A stretch of DNA of 64,000 nt from Nocardioides baculatus (GCF_016735675.1 NZ_JAERSG010000001.1:186001-250000), one strand, 5' to 3'; positions 46,296-55,965 are shown, counted from the first letter of the stretch. Numbers and translations: made by a program. The notes: generated by a model not told the origin, from the sequence alone.

Positions 46296-47831
46296 ATGAC
46301 CTCCCCCGAGACGACCGACATCGTGCACTGGGCCGACGGCGCCGCGCTGTCCGGCTCCCCCGACGGCTGGGCCGACGTGACCAACCCCGCCACCGGCCGC
46401 GTCACCGGCCGCGTCGCGCTGGCCAGCGAGGCCGACGCCGCACAGGTCATCGCCGCGGCCAAGAAGGCGTCGGCCGCGTGGGGCACCACCTCGCTCGCAC
46501 GGCGTACGCAGGTGATGTTCGCCTTCCGCGAGCTGCTCAACAGCCGCAAGGACGAGCTCGCCGCGATCATCACGGCCGAGCACGGCAAGGTGCACTCCGA
46601 CGCGATCGGCGAGATCTCGCGCGGCCTCGAGGTCGTCGAGTTCGCCTGCGGCATCTCCCACCTGCTCAAGGGCGGCCACAGCGAGGAGGCCTCGACCGGC
46701 GTCGACGTGCACTCCAAGCGCGTACCGCTCGGCGTCGTCGGGATCATCAGCCCCTTCAACTTCCCGGCCATGGTGCCGATGTGGTTCTTCCCCATCGCCA
46801 TCGCCGCCGGCAACACCGTCGTGCTCAAGCCGAGCGAGAAGGACCCGAGCGCCGCCAACTGGCTCGCCGCGCTCTGGACCGAGGCCGGCCTGCCCGACGG
46901 TGTCTTCAACGTGCTGCACGGCGACAAGGCCGCGGTCGACGCGCTGCTCACCAGCCCTGACGTGCAGTCGATCAGCTTCGTCGGCTCGACGCCCATCGCG
47001 GAGTACGTCTACGAGACCGCGAGCCGCCACGGCAAGCGCGTCCAGGCCCTCGGCGGTGCGAAGAACCACATGGTCGTGCTGCCCGACGCTGACCTCGACC
47101 TGGCCGCCGACTCGGCCGTCAACGCCGGCTACGGCAGCGCGGGCGAGCGCTGCATGGCGATCAGTGTCCTCGTGGCCGTCGACCCGATCGGTGACGAGCT
47201 CGTCGCCCGGATCGCCGACCGCACCCGCACCCTGCTGATCGGCGACGGCGGCAGGTCCGCGACGGGCGAGGGCAAGGAGGCGGACATGGGCCCGCTCGTG
47301 ACGAAGGCCCACCGCGACAAGGTCAGCTCCTTCATCGACTCCGGCGAGGCGGCCGGCGCGAAGGTCGTCGTCGACGGTCGAGACGTCAAGGCCCGCGGCG
47401 GTGAGGAGGGCTTCTGGCTCGGCCCGACGCTCTTCGACGACGTCACCCCGGACATGGACATCTACCGGGAGGAGATCTTCGGCCCCGTCCTGTCGGTGGT
47501 GCGCGCGAAGTCCTACGAGGAGGCGGTGGCACTGGTCAACGCCAACGAGTACGGCAACGGCACCGCGGTCTTCACCAACGACGGCGGCGCCGCCCGCCGC
47601 TTCGAGGCCGACGTCACCGTCGGCATGATCGGCGTCAACGTGCCCGTCCCGGTGCCCGTGGCCTACTACTCCTTCGGCGGCTGGAAGCGCTCGCTCTTCG
47701 GCGACACCCACGCCCACGGCACCGAGGGCGTCCACTTCTTCACCCGCGGCAAGGTCGTCACCACCCGGTGGATCGACCCCGCCAACCGCCCCGAGGGCGG
47801 CCTCGAGCTGGGATTCCCGCGCAATGACTGA
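46296..47831 (+). CDS. mmsA: CoA-acylating methylmalonate-semialdehyde dehydrogenase (MmsA/IolA-like)
   Basis: A 511-residue ALDH with the MmsA signature QALGGAKNHMVVLPDAD, where the usual Glu general base is absent because CoA completes the reaction. Catalytic Cys286 lies in GERCMAIS, and ISPFNFPAMVPMW is typical. It turns methylmalonate semialdehyde (valine) or malonate semialdehyde (beta-alanine) into propionyl- or acetyl-CoA. ATG 46296 is preferred: AGGATGG lies 5 nt upstream, while ATG 46287 abuts that site. Overlaps the next gene by 8 bp. Confidence 0.93.
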   Translation: MTSPETTDIVHWADGAALSGSPDGWADVTNPATGRVTGRVALASEADAAQVIAAAKKASAAWGTTSLARRTQVMFAFRELLNSRKDELAAIITAEHGKVHSDAIGEISRGLEVVEFACGISHLLKGGHSEEASTGVDVHSKRVPLGVVGIISPFNFPAMVPMWFFPIAIAAGNTVVLKPSEKDPSAANWLAALWTEAGLPDGVFNVLHGDKAAVDALLTSPDVQSISFVGSTPIAEYVYETASRHGKRVQALGGAKNHMVVLPDADLDLAADSAVNAGYGSAGERCMAISVLVAVDPIGDELVARIADRTRTLLIGDGGRSATGEGKEADMGPLVTKAHRDKVSSFIDSGEAAGAKVVVDGRDVKARGGEEGFWLGPTLFDDVTPDMDIYREEIFGPVLSVVRAKSYEEAVALVNANEYGNGTAVFTNDGGAARRFEADVTVGMIGVNVPVPVPVAYYSFGGWKRSLFGDTHAHGTEGVHFFTRGKVVTTRWIDPANRPEGGLELGFPRND

Positions 47832-49176
47832 GACCACGATCGCTTCGGACCTGAGCACGACGTACGACGCGGCGCGGGCCTACGAGCTCGACCGCGCGCA
47901 CGTCTTCCACTCCTGGTCCGCCCAGGCCGAGATCACGCCGATGGTCGTGACCCGCGCCGAGGGCAGCCACGTCTGGGACGCGGACGACAAGCGCTACCTC
48001 GACTTCAGCTCCCAGCTGGTCTTCACCAACCTCGGCCACCAGCACCCGCGCGTGGTCGCCGCGATCCAGGAGCAGGCCGCCCACCTCTGCACGATCGCGC
48101 CCGCGGTCGCCAACGGCGCCCGGTCCGAGGCTGCCCGCCTGATCGCCAGCCACACCCCCGGCGACCTCGACCACGTCTTCTTCACCAACGGCGGCGCGGA
48201 CGCCAACGAGCACGCCGTACGCATGGCGCGGCTGCACACCGGTCGCCACAAGGTGCTGACCACCTACCGCAGCTACCACGGCGGCACACACCTCGCGGTC
48301 AACATGACCGGCGACCCGCGCCGTTGGGCGAGCGACCACGGCTCGACCGGCACCGTCCACTTCTTCGGGCCGTTCCTCTACCGCAGCGCCTTCCACGCCA
48401 CCACCGAGGCGGAGGAGTGCCAGCGGGCGCTCGAGCACCTCGAGCAGGTCGTGGCGCTCGAGGGTCCGGCCACCGTCGCCGCGATCGTGCTCGAGGCGAT
48501 CCCCGGCACCGCCGGGATCATGGTCCCGCCGCCGGGCTACCTCGCCGGCGTCCGCGAGATCTGCGACCGCCACGGCATCGTGCTGATCGCCGACGAGGTG
48601 ATGTCGGGCTTCGGTCGCGCCGGCCGGTGGTTCGCGGTCGAGCACGGCGACGTGACCCCCGACCTGATCACCTTCGCCAAGGGCGTGAACTCCGGCTACG
48701 TGCCGCTCGGCGGCGTCGCGATCAGCGAGGAGATCCACCGGACGTTCGCGCACCGGGTCTACCCCGGCGGCCTCACCTACTCCGGCCACCCGCTGTCGTG
48801 CGCGGCGGCCGTCGCCACCATCCGCACGATGGAGGACGAGGACGTGGTCGGCCGTGCCGCCCGCCTCGGCGAGGACGTGCTCGGCCCCGGCCTCCGGGCG
48901 CTCGCGGAGAAGCACGACCGGATCGGCGAGGTGCGCGGCACCGGTGCCTTCTGGGCGATCGAGCTGGTCAGCGACCGCGCCACCCGCGAGCCGCTCGCTC
49001 CCTACGGCGGGTCGAGCCCGGAGATGGCAGCCATCGTCAAGTGCTGTCAGGAGCGGGGCATGCTGCCCTTCGTGAACTACAACCGCATCCACGTCGTGCC
49101 GCCGCTCACGACCACCCACGACGAGGCCCGCGAAGGACTCGCGATCCTGGACGCTGCCCTCGACGCGACCGCCTGA
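47824..49176 (+). CDS. Class III omega-aminotransferase
   Basis: A 450-residue PLP enzyme. Schiff-base Lys286 is in TFAKGVNSGYVPLG, with the Asp of LIADEVMSGFGR and the FFTNGGADANEHAVRMAR phosphate-binding region. This is the beta-alanine/GABA/putrescine:pyruvate transaminase class. Coupled to mmsA by an 8-bp overlap, it most simply makes malonate semialdehyde from beta-alanine (or another semialdehyde from an omega-amino acid or amine) for MmsA. The exact amine donor is unproven. Confidence 0.92.
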   Translation: MTETTIASDLSTTYDAARAYELDRAHVFHSWSAQAEITPMVVTRAEGSHVWDADDKRYLDFSSQLVFTNLGHQHPRVVAAIQEQAAHLCTIAPAVANGARSEAARLIASHTPGDLDHVFFTNGGADANEHAVRMARLHTGRHKVLTTYRSYHGGTHLAVNMTGDPRRWASDHGSTGTVHFFGPFLYRSAFHATTEAEECQRALEHLEQVVALEGPATVAAIVLEAIPGTAGIMVPPPGYLAGVREICDRHGIVLIADEVMSGFGRAGRWFAVEHGDVTPDLITFAKGVNSGYVPLGGVAISEEIHRTFAHRVYPGGLTYSGHPLSCAAAVATIRTMEDEDVVGRAARLGEDVLGPGLRALAEKHDRIGEVRGTGAFWAIELVSDRATREPLAPYGGSSPEMAAIVKCCQERGMLPFVNYNRIHVVPPLTTTHDEAREGLAILDAALDATA

Positions 49177-49190
49177 TCGCGCCCTCGACC

Positions 49191-50615
49191 ATGGCGGCGC
49201 ACCGTACGGCCTACGAGTGCCACGCTCCCGACCCCCGCGTCGTGGAGCGGGCGCTGGCCGGCAGCCGGCAGTCGGTCTTCTGGCTCGACGACGCCGGCGC
49301 CCGTACGACCTACGACGAGCTGGCGGCGTCGACGCGCGCGGACCTGACGATCGTCGGCGGCGGCTACCTCGGCCTCTGGACGGCGGTGCACGCCAAGCGG
49401 CGCGACCCAGGCCGTCGGGTCGTGCTGCTCGAGGCGAGGACGATCGGCTGGGCGGCGTCGGGCCGCAACGGCGGCTTCTGCGAGGCGTCGCTCACCCACG
49501 GCGAGGACAACGGCCGCAACCGCTGGCCCGACGAGTACGACACGCTGGCCCGCCTCGGCCACGACAACCTCGCCGGCTTCGAGGCCGACGTCCGCGACCT
49601 CGGGATCGACTGCGAGTGGGAGCGCACCGGCACCCTGTCCGTGGCCGTCGAGGAGCACGAGGTCGAGTGGCTCCGCGACGAGCCTGCCCACTCGAATCGA
49701 CACTTCCTCGGTCGGGACGCGGTCCGCGCCGAGATCGACAGCCCGCTCTTCCTCGCCGGGGCGATGGAGCCCGACGAGACCGCCCTGCTCCACCCCGCCA
49801 AGCTGGCGCTGGAGCTCGCCCGGGTGGCGGCGGACCTCCGGGTCGAGGTCCACGAGCACTCGGCCGCGACCGCCCTGCGGCGTACGTCAGCGGGCGTGGA
49901 GGTGCACACCGACCGCGGAGTCGTGACCTCCGACCACGTCGTCCTCGCGACCAACGTCTTCCCCTCGCTGCTGCGGCGCAACCGGCTGATGACGGTGCCG
50001 GTCTACGACTACGTCCTGATGACCGAGCCGCTCACCGCCGAGCAGCTCGCGTCGATCGGGTGGTCGGGGCGCCAGGGCCTCGGCGACCTGGCCAACCAGT
50101 TCCACTACTCCCGGTTGAGCGCGGACGACCGGATCCTCTGGGGCGGGTACGACGCGATCTACCCGGCCGGCGGTCGGGTGGCCGCCCGCCACGAGGATCG
50201 GCCGGACAGCCACGCCCGCCTGGCGTCGCACTTCCTCGCGACCTTTCCCCAGCTCGAGGACGTCCGGTTCAGCCACCGCTGGGCCGGCGCGATCGACACC
50301 AGCACGCAGTTCACGGCGTTCTACGGCCTGACCCACGACGACCGGGTCGCCCACGCCGCGGGCTTCACCGGGCTGGGTGTCGGTGCGACCCGGTTCGCCG
50401 CCGAGGTGCTGCTCGACCTGCTCGCCGGCGAGCCGACCGAGCGGACGGAGCTCGCGATGGTGCGCAAGCGGCCGCTGCCCTTCCCACCCGAGCCGTTCGC
50501 CTCGGTCGGGATCAACCTCACGCGCTGGTCCCTCGACCGGGCCGACCACCGTCGCGGGCGGCGCAACGTGTTCCTGCGCGCCCTCGACGCGGCCGGCCTC
50601 GGCTTCGACAGCTAG
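49191..50615 (+). CDS. FAD-dependent amine oxidase (PuuB/DAO family)
   Basis: A 474-residue flavoenzyme. The dinucleotide motif is TIVGGGYLGLWTA (53-65), then the SGRNGGFCEASL segment and a C-terminal FTGLGVGATRFAAEVLLD, typical of gamma-glutamylputrescine oxidase (PuuB) and related DAO-fold oxidases. The N-terminus has about 50 extra residues before the FAD motif. Third gene of the mmsA operon, 14 bp after the aminotransferase. It would deaminate an amine or amino acid and release H2O2; the substrate is inferred from context only. Confidence 0.88.
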   Translation: MAAHRTAYECHAPDPRVVERALAGSRQSVFWLDDAGARTTYDELAASTRADLTIVGGGYLGLWTAVHAKRRDPGRRVVLLEARTIGWAASGRNGGFCEASLTHGEDNGRNRWPDEYDTLARLGHDNLAGFEADVRDLGIDCEWERTGTLSVAVEEHEVEWLRDEPAHSNRHFLGRDAVRAEIDSPLFLAGAMEPDETALLHPAKLALELARVAADLRVEVHEHSAATALRRTSAGVEVHTDRGVVTSDHVVLATNVFPSLLRRNRLMTVPVYDYVLMTEPLTAEQLASIGWSGRQGLGDLANQFHYSRLSADDRILWGGYDAIYPAGGRVAARHEDRPDSHARLASHFLATFPQLEDVRFSHRWAGAIDTSTQFTAFYGLTHDDRVAHAAGFTGLGVGATRFAAEVLLDLLAGEPTERTELAMVRKRPLPFPPEPFASVGINLTRWSLDRADHRRGRRNVFLRALDAAGLGFDS

Positions 50616-50630
50616 ACCGAGTCGGCGCGC

Positions 50631-51467
50631 TCAGGCGGCGGGCTGGGGCTCCGACAGGTCCGAGCGGAGGGCAGCGAGGATGCGCGTCAGGACGCGCGAC
50701 ACCTGCGCCTGCGTCAGACCGACCGTCTCGGCGATCTCCTGCTGGGTCGCCTCGTCGACGAACCGCATCCGCAGGATCTGCTGGTCCCGGGCCGGGAGGG
50801 TGGCCACGAGGGGCTCCAGGACGATGCGCGCCTCGGCGGCCACGACCGAGCGGTCCTCGAAGCCGAGGAGGTCGCCGAGCGACGAGGACCCGTCACCCAC
50901 CGGACCGTCGAGCGAGGTGGGGGTGAAGCAGCCGTCGGCCGCCAGCGCCTCCACGACGTCGTCGACGGTGACGTCGAGGTGCGCGGCGAGCTCGCTCGGG
51001 CGCGGCGAGCGGCCGAGCTGTGGCTCCAGCTCCTCGTGGGCCCGCGAGATGCGGGACTGCAGGTCCTGCACCCGGCGCGGAGGCCTCACCATCCAGCCGG
51101 CGTCGCGGAAGTGCCGGCGCAGCTCGCCGCGCACGGTCGGGACGGCGTACGACAGGAAGTCGTGGCCTGCGGCGGGGTCGAAGCGCTGCGCTGCCTTGGT
51201 GAGGCCCAGCAGGGCGACCTGCTCGAGGTCGTCGAGGTCGATGCCCCGGTTGCGGTAGCGGGCCGCCATGGAGCGTGCCACGCCCGCGTTCGTCGAGATC
51301 AGCTGGTCGATGAGGTCATGGGAGTCGGGGGTCTGGGACTCCACCAGGCGCAGGTCGGCGACGATGTGGTCGGTGCGACGTGCGCGTTCCCTGCCGTCGA
51401 CCGCGTAGCGGGTGACAGGGAGGACGGCGAGAGGGGTGTGCTCGGGGAGGATCGCAGTGGTGACCAC
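50631..51467 (-). CDS. SigB/SigF-family RNA polymerase sigma factor
   Basis: A 278-residue group 3 sigma factor. Region 2 is LDDLEQVALLGLTKAAQRFDP with DFLSYAVPTVRGELRRHFRD; region 3 is LGRSPRPSELAAHLDVTVDDVVEAL; region 4 is RFVDEATQQEIAETVGLTQAQVSRVLTR. These are the general-stress SigB/SigF class. No anti-sigma or anti-anti-sigma gene is adjacent. It converges on the amine oxidase gene; an AraC gene lies upstream on the same strand. Confidence 0.92.
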   Translation of the reverse strand: MVTTAILPEHTPLAVLPVTRYAVDGRERARRTDHIVADLRLVESQTPDSHDLIDQLISTNAGVARSMAARYRNRGIDLDDLEQVALLGLTKAAQRFDPAAGHDFLSYAVPTVRGELRRHFRDAGWMVRPPRRVQDLQSRISRAHEELEPQLGRSPRPSELAAHLDVTVDDVVEALAADGCFTPTSLDGPVGDGSSSLGDLLGFEDRSVVAAEARIVLEPLVATLPARDQQILRMRFVDEATQQEIAETVGLTQAQVSRVLTRILAALRSDLSEPQPAA

Positions 51468-51613
51468 GGATTCGCTCCTAACTTGCAGTAGGTGCGTCCA
51501 CCGTGGTCTCCAGCAAACGACTCCCCGACGGTGTCATGGTCCAGACCACCCCACCAGCCGGAAAGCGAACGTCCACGCTCCCCGCGCCCCGGATCGGGGC
51601 CACAACTACACCC

Positions 51614-52603
51614 CTAGGGGGGCTCCTCGGCCGACTGGCGCCGCGCCAGGGTCTGGGCGGGGTTCTCCTCGAACACCTGGCGGTAGTCCGCCGCGAACCG
51701 GCCCGGGTTGAAGAACCCGTTGGTGGCCGCGGCGTCACCCACCGATCCGACGGACCCGTCGCGCAGGGACTGGCGCACCAGGTCGAGCCGGACGCGCCGC
51801 AGGTAGTCCTGCGGGGTGCAGCCGAGGTGCCTGCGGAAGGCGTACTGCAGGGCGCGCGGGGTCACGTTGCACTCGCGGGCGAGGTCACCGGGCGAGAGGT
51901 CCTCCGACGCGTGCTCCTCGATGATGCGCGCGGCACGACGCACCGTCGACGGGGAGTCGTCGACGTCCTCGGGGCTGCCGCCAGGCGGCGTGGCGCGCAG
52001 GACGACGTTGTTGGCGAACGTGTGCAGCAGGGTGTGGCCGAGCAGTCGGCCCGCGGCGTCCTCCTGGGCGGGGGTCGCGTCCGGCGCCAGCATCGCGCCC
52101 ACCTGGTCGACGGTCGCCCGCCACCGCGCCCCGGCCGCAGGCGACCGGGGGACGTAGGAGGTGAAGATGACGTGCCGGCCGGCGTGGTGCGGGTCGGCCT
52201 CCGCGACCGCGGCGAGCATGACCTCCCGGGACAGGGAGGTCGACCGCTGCCGGGGATGGTCGGCCGACCCGGAGAACGGCATGTCCCATCCCGCCACGAG
52301 GACCGAGCCACCGTCCGACACACGGTCGGTCATCTCGTCGTGGACGAACTCGTAGGTGCCGCTCAGGAGGTCGACGACCACCAGCATCGGCATCGGGTCG
52401 GAGTCGAAGGAGTAGCGGGCGTCGATCCGGATGTGGTCGAAGACGACGTCGCCGTGGTCGATCCGATCGTGCCGCACCGTGCCGATCTCGCTCGACAGCC
52501 GCAGCTGTGTTCCGTAGGCCGCGTCGAGCCAGGCGCGCGCGTCGTCACCGGTGCCCTCGAAGCCATAGGTGGACGGCAACCCACGTCGAGACCGATGCGG
52601 CAC
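51614..52603 (-). CDS. AraC-family transcriptional regulator
   Basis: A 329-residue regulator. An N-terminal AraC-binding-like domain (about 10-190; DGGSVLVAGWDMPFSG) is followed by a C-terminal double-HTH domain (about 220-320) with LSPGDLARECNVTPRALQYAFRR, GCTPQDYLRRVRLD and AAATNGFFNPGRFAADYRQVF. The type is similar to AraC_binding_2/TxR-like regulators of aromatic or amine metabolism. GTG start at 52603. It is divergent from the ANTAR genes over a 177-bp gap. The effector is unknown. Confidence 0.9.
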   Translation of the reverse strand: MPHRSRRGLPSTYGFEGTGDDARAWLDAAYGTQLRLSSEIGTVRHDRIDHGDVVFDHIRIDARYSFDSDPMPMLVVVDLLSGTYEFVHDEMTDRVSDGGSVLVAGWDMPFSGSADHPRQRSTSLSREVMLAAVAEADPHHAGRHVIFTSYVPRSPAAGARWRATVDQVGAMLAPDATPAQEDAAGRLLGHTLLHTFANNVVLRATPPGGSPEDVDDSPSTVRRAARIIEEHASEDLSPGDLARECNVTPRALQYAFRRHLGCTPQDYLRRVRLDLVRQSLRDGSVGSVGDAAATNGFFNPGRFAADYRQVFEENPAQTLARRQSAEEPP

Positions 52604-52780
52604 TGGACATCCTGGACGGAGGAGTGGACGGCGACCCGGTGGCTGGAGTCAGCCCCGATCCTATCGCCGACCGGAGGGTGCCAGCACCTGTCAAGGGTGG
52701 GCGTACCACCATGTAATGTCGACCTGCACGACTTGCTCTCCGCCCTGTGTCCGCGGACCGACGTCATTGAAAGGTGATGC

Positions 52781-53110
52781 ATGTCCGGGACATCCTCCAC
52801 TGCTGGTGAGCCGCTCCTCCCCGGGGACGACCTGCGCGACGAGATCGCCCACCTCCAGGAAGCCGTACGGTCGCAACGCGCGATCGGCATGGCGATCGGC
52901 ATGATGTCGGCGACCTACGCCTGCAGCACCGAGCAGGCCTGGCGCACGCTCCTGCGGGTCTCGCAGGACAGCAACACCAAGGTACGCACGGTGGCCCGCG
53001 TGCTCGTCGCCACCCATGACGGCACCGCCACGCCCGACGACCTCGCCCTGCTCCGCTCGTTCCAACACCACCTGCCCGCCTCGGGATGGCCGCACGGTCC
53101 GTCCGCGTAG
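52781..53110 (+). CDS. Stand-alone ANTAR-domain protein
   Basis: A 109-residue protein that is mostly one ANTAR domain (about 18-75): DEIAHLQEAVRSQRAIGMAIG, then CSTEQAWRTLLRVSQDSNTK and VRTVARVLVA. ANTAR domains bind paired hairpins in mRNA leaders and prevent termination. No sensor domain is present, so its activity may depend on dimerisation or on the GAF-ANTAR protein encoded 19 bp downstream. An AAAGGTGA ribosome site precedes the ATG. Confidence 0.88.
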   Translation: MSGTSSTAGEPLLPGDDLRDEIAHLQEAVRSQRAIGMAIGMMSATYACSTEQAWRTLLRVSQDSNTKVRTVARVLVATHDGTATPDDLALLRSFQHHLPASGWPHGPSA

Positions 53111-53129
53111 CCGCCTAGGATCGCGTCCC

Positions 53130-53840
53130 ATGAGCATCGACGAACTCGCCCTCGCCGAGAGCCTGCGCCGCCTCGCCACCTCCGGGCACGGCAACGACGG
53201 CATCGTCGGAGCGCTCGAGCAGGTGCTCGACGCGTGCGTGTCCCTCTTCGACGTCGACGGCGCCGGCATCCTCATCAACGACGATCAGGACGTGCTGCGC
53301 TTCGTCGCCTCCACCGACGGCCCGGGTCGGATGCTCGAGCAGACCGAGGCCGAGGCCGGCGAGGGGCCGTGCACCGAGGCGTTCATCAGCGGGGCAGTGG
53401 TCACCTCGCGCGACGTCACCGTCGAGACCGACCGGTGGCCGGTCCTCGCGGCCGCGATGTCCATGCAGCCCATCCGTGCCGTGCTCGGCACGCCGGTGCG
53501 GATCGGCGGCGTGCCCGTCGGCACGCTCGACGTCTACCGCGAGCGAGCGCACGACTGGGACGACAGCGAGGTGACGGCCCTCGCCCGCTACGCCGAGGTC
53601 ATCGCGACCACCCTCACGGCTGCCGTCCAGGCGCACACGGCCGGCGAGCTCGCCCGCCAGCTGCAGTACGCCCTCGACTACCGCGTCGTGATCGAGCGAG
53701 CGGTCGGCTACCTGATGGCTCGCGAGTCCCTCGACCCCGTCGCCGCCTTCAACTCCCTGCGCACCGCCGCACGCAGCCGTCGTACGAAGGTCGGCGAGGT
53801 CGCCGAGCACGTGCTCGCCCACGGCTCGTTGCCGTCCTGA
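53130..53840 (+). CDS. GAF-ANTAR regulatory protein
   Basis: A 236-residue protein. A GAF domain (about 22-160; DVDGAGILINDDQDVLRFVAS, then EGPCTEAFISGAVVTSRDVT) is joined to a C-terminal ANTAR domain (about 172-228; ALDYRVVIERAVGYLMARESL). It is presumably a ligand- or redox-sensing RNA-binding antiterminator. TAGGAT (53116-53121) 8 nt before the ATG allows a leaderless start separate from the upstream ANTAR gene. Confidence 0.9.
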   Translation: MSIDELALAESLRRLATSGHGNDGIVGALEQVLDACVSLFDVDGAGILINDDQDVLRFVASTDGPGRMLEQTEAEAGEGPCTEAFISGAVVTSRDVTVETDRWPVLAAAMSMQPIRAVLGTPVRIGGVPVGTLDVYRERAHDWDDSEVTALARYAEVIATTLTAAVQAHTAGELARQLQYALDYRVVIERAVGYLMARESLDPVAAFNSLRTAARSRRTKVGEVAEHVLAHGSLPS

Positions 53841-53923
53841 GCCTGCCCCTTGCTCGTGCGCGGCTGCTCCGGACCGCATGGTGGACCCGGGCAGGGGTAC
53901 GAGGACACCATGGTGAGCCACGC

Positions 53924-54361
53924 ATGAGCACGACGAGCCGACCCGTCTCCGCGACACCGGAGCAGGTGTGGTCGGTGCTGTCCGACGGCTGGCTCTACGC
54001 GCTCTGGGTGGTGGGGGCCGCCCGGATGCGCGGCGTCGACGACACCTGGCCCGACGTCGGCTCGCAGCTGCACCACAGCGTGGGCTCATGGCCCCTCCTG
54101 ATCGACGACACGACCGAGGTGCTCGAGGTCGAGGAGAACCGGCGGCTGCTCCTGCTGGCCCGGGGCTGGCCGGCCGGCCAGGCCCACGTGGAGATCATCG
54201 TCGAGCCCCGGGGTGCCGGCGCGGTCGTCACCATGGTCGAGCAGGCCACCTCCGGACCCGGTGCCCTGATCCCGAAGGTGATCCAGGACCCCCAGCTGCA
54301 CCTGCGCAACGTCGAGGCGCTGAACAGGCTCGCCCACCTGGTGGAGGGTCGCACCCGGTGA
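53924..54361 (+). CDS. SRPBCC (START-like) protein
   Basis: A 145-residue hydrophobic-cavity protein: VSATPEQVWSVLSDGWLYALWVVGA near the start, LHHSVGSWPLLIDDTTEV in the middle and the long C-terminal helix IPKVIQDPQLHLRNVEALNRLAH, the START/Bet v 1 fold. It is coupled by a GTGA overlap to an FAD oxidoreductase gene, so it may bind or deliver that enzyme's lipid-like substrate. No catalytic residues are assignable. Confidence 0.85.
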   Translation: MSTTSRPVSATPEQVWSVLSDGWLYALWVVGAARMRGVDDTWPDVGSQLHHSVGSWPLLIDDTTEVLEVEENRRLLLLARGWPAGQAHVEIIVEPRGAGAVVTMVEQATSGPGALIPKVIQDPQLHLRNVEALNRLAHLVEGRTR

Positions 54362-55962
54362 CCGCGGGTCGCCGCCACGACGCCGTCGTCATCGGCGCAG
54401 GACCCAACGGGCTCGTCGCGGCCAACGTGCTGGCCGACGCCGGCTGGGACGTGCTGGTGCTGGAGGCGCAGCCCACTCCGGGCGGCGCCGTCCGCAGCGA
54501 CCGGGAGGTGCACCCCGACTTCGTGCACGACACCTTCAGCGCGTTCTACCCGCTCGCCGTCGCGTCGCGCGCGATGGCCTCGCTCCGGCTCGAGGACCAC
54601 GGACTGGTGTGGCAGCACGCCCCGGCCGTGCTCGGGCACCCGTTCGGCGAGGGGCAGTGGGCGGTGCTGCACCGCGACCGCCACCTGACCGCTGCCGGCC
54701 TCGACGCGCTCCACGCAGGTGACGGGGAGGCCTGGCTCGACCTCTGCCGCACCTGGGACCGGATCGGCGGTCCTCTCGTCGACGCCCTCACCTCACCCTT
54801 CCCGCCGGTGCGCGCAGGTGCACGGCTGCTGCCCGGCCTCGTCCGGAGCGGCGGCCTCGACGTCGTACGACGACTCGCGACCCCGGTGGCCTCGCTCGGA
54901 CGTGAGCTCTTCGGCGGTCCGGCCGGACCCCTGCTGCTCGCCGGCAACGCAGGCCACGCCGACTTCCCGCTGGACTCACCCGGCTCGGGCGTCTTCGGGG
55001 TGCTGATGTCGATGCTCGGCCAGACCGTCGGGTTCCCGGTCCCGCGCGGAGGCGCGCAGGCGCTCACCGACGCGCTGGTGGCCCGGTTCACCGGCCTGGG
55101 CGGACGGCTCGAGACCGACGCGACCGTCACCCGCGTCGTCGTGCGCGACGGAGCCGTCGCCGGCGTGGTGACGCGTGACGGTGCGGCGTACGACGCCCCG
55201 GTCGTGGTGGCCGACGTCGTGGCCCCGCACCTCTTCGGGGGACTCGTCGACACCGAAGACCTGCCGGCCCGGGTGGTGCGCGGCATGCGCGACTTCGAGC
55301 TCGACCCCGGCACGGTGAAGGTCGACTGGGCGCTGACCGGACCGGTCCCCTGGACCGGAACCCCGGCCGCGGCGCCGGGCACGGTGCACATCGCCGACTC
55401 CGTCGAGGAGATGACCCGGACTCTGGCGCAGGTCGCGTCGGGCACGGTCCCCGACCGGCCGTTCCTGCTCACCGGCCAGATGACCACCAGCGACCCGTCG
55501 CGCTCCCCCGCCGGCACCGAGTCGTTCTGGGCCTACACGCACGTCCCGCAGCCCGCGGCCACCCGCGGCGATGCCGGCGGAGAGGTCAGCGGCCGCTGGG
55601 ACCACGACGACCTCGAACGCTTCGCCGACCGGATGCAGGCACGGATCGAGGCGCGGGCACCGGGCTTCGGCTCGCTGGTCGGCGCCCGTCGGGTGCTCGG
55701 CCCCCACGAGCTCGAGTCGCGCAACGCCAACCTGGTCGGCGGCGCCGTCAACGGCGGCACGTCGCAGCTCCACCAGGAGCTCGTCTTCCGCCCGGTGCCC
55801 GCGATGCGTGGCCGCTCCGCCACCGGGGTCCCCGGGCTCTTCCTCGGCTCCGCGTCCGCGCATCCCGGCGGAGGCGTCCACGGTGCCGCGGGCGCCAACG
55901 CTGCCCGCGCCGCCTTGTGGCAGCACCGGCTGCGCTCGCTGCCCCGACGTCGTACGACGTAG
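54358..55962 (+). CDS. Phytoene-desaturase-like FAD oxidoreductase
   Basis: A 534-residue flavoenzyme. The Rossmann motif is VVIGAGPNGLVAANVLADAG (11-30) with the acidic end of strand 2 at LVLEAQPTPGGAVRS, and a C-terminal FLGSASAHPGGGVHGAAGANAAR closes the FAD site, as in CrtI/PYROXD2-type desaturases and oxidoreductases. There is no carotenoid cluster here, so a carotenoid substrate is not implied. It is coupled to the SRPBCC gene and ends 3 bp from the convergent CDGSH gene. Confidence 0.88.
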   Translation: MTAGRRHDAVVIGAGPNGLVAANVLADAGWDVLVLEAQPTPGGAVRSDREVHPDFVHDTFSAFYPLAVASRAMASLRLEDHGLVWQHAPAVLGHPFGEGQWAVLHRDRHLTAAGLDALHAGDGEAWLDLCRTWDRIGGPLVDALTSPFPPVRAGARLLPGLVRSGGLDVVRRLATPVASLGRELFGGPAGPLLLAGNAGHADFPLDSPGSGVFGVLMSMLGQTVGFPVPRGGAQALTDALVARFTGLGGRLETDATVTRVVVRDGAVAGVVTRDGAAYDAPVVVADVVAPHLFGGLVDTEDLPARVVRGMRDFELDPGTVKVDWALTGPVPWTGTPAAAPGTVHIADSVEEMTRTLAQVASGTVPDRPFLLTGQMTTSDPSRSPAGTESFWAYTHVPQPAATRGDAGGEVSGRWDHDDLERFADRMQARIEARAPGFGSLVGARRVLGPHELESRNANLVGGAVNGGTSQLHQELVFRPVPAMRGRSATGVPGLFLGSASAHPGGGVHGAAGANAARAALWQHRLRSLPRRRTT

Positions 55963-55965
55963 GGC

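Noticed and set aside
54358..55962. Carotenoid biosynthesis locus
   Set aside because: The FAD enzyme is CrtI-like, but there is no phytoene synthase, cyclase or polyprenyl synthase nearby, and many PYROXD2-like proteins have other roles.
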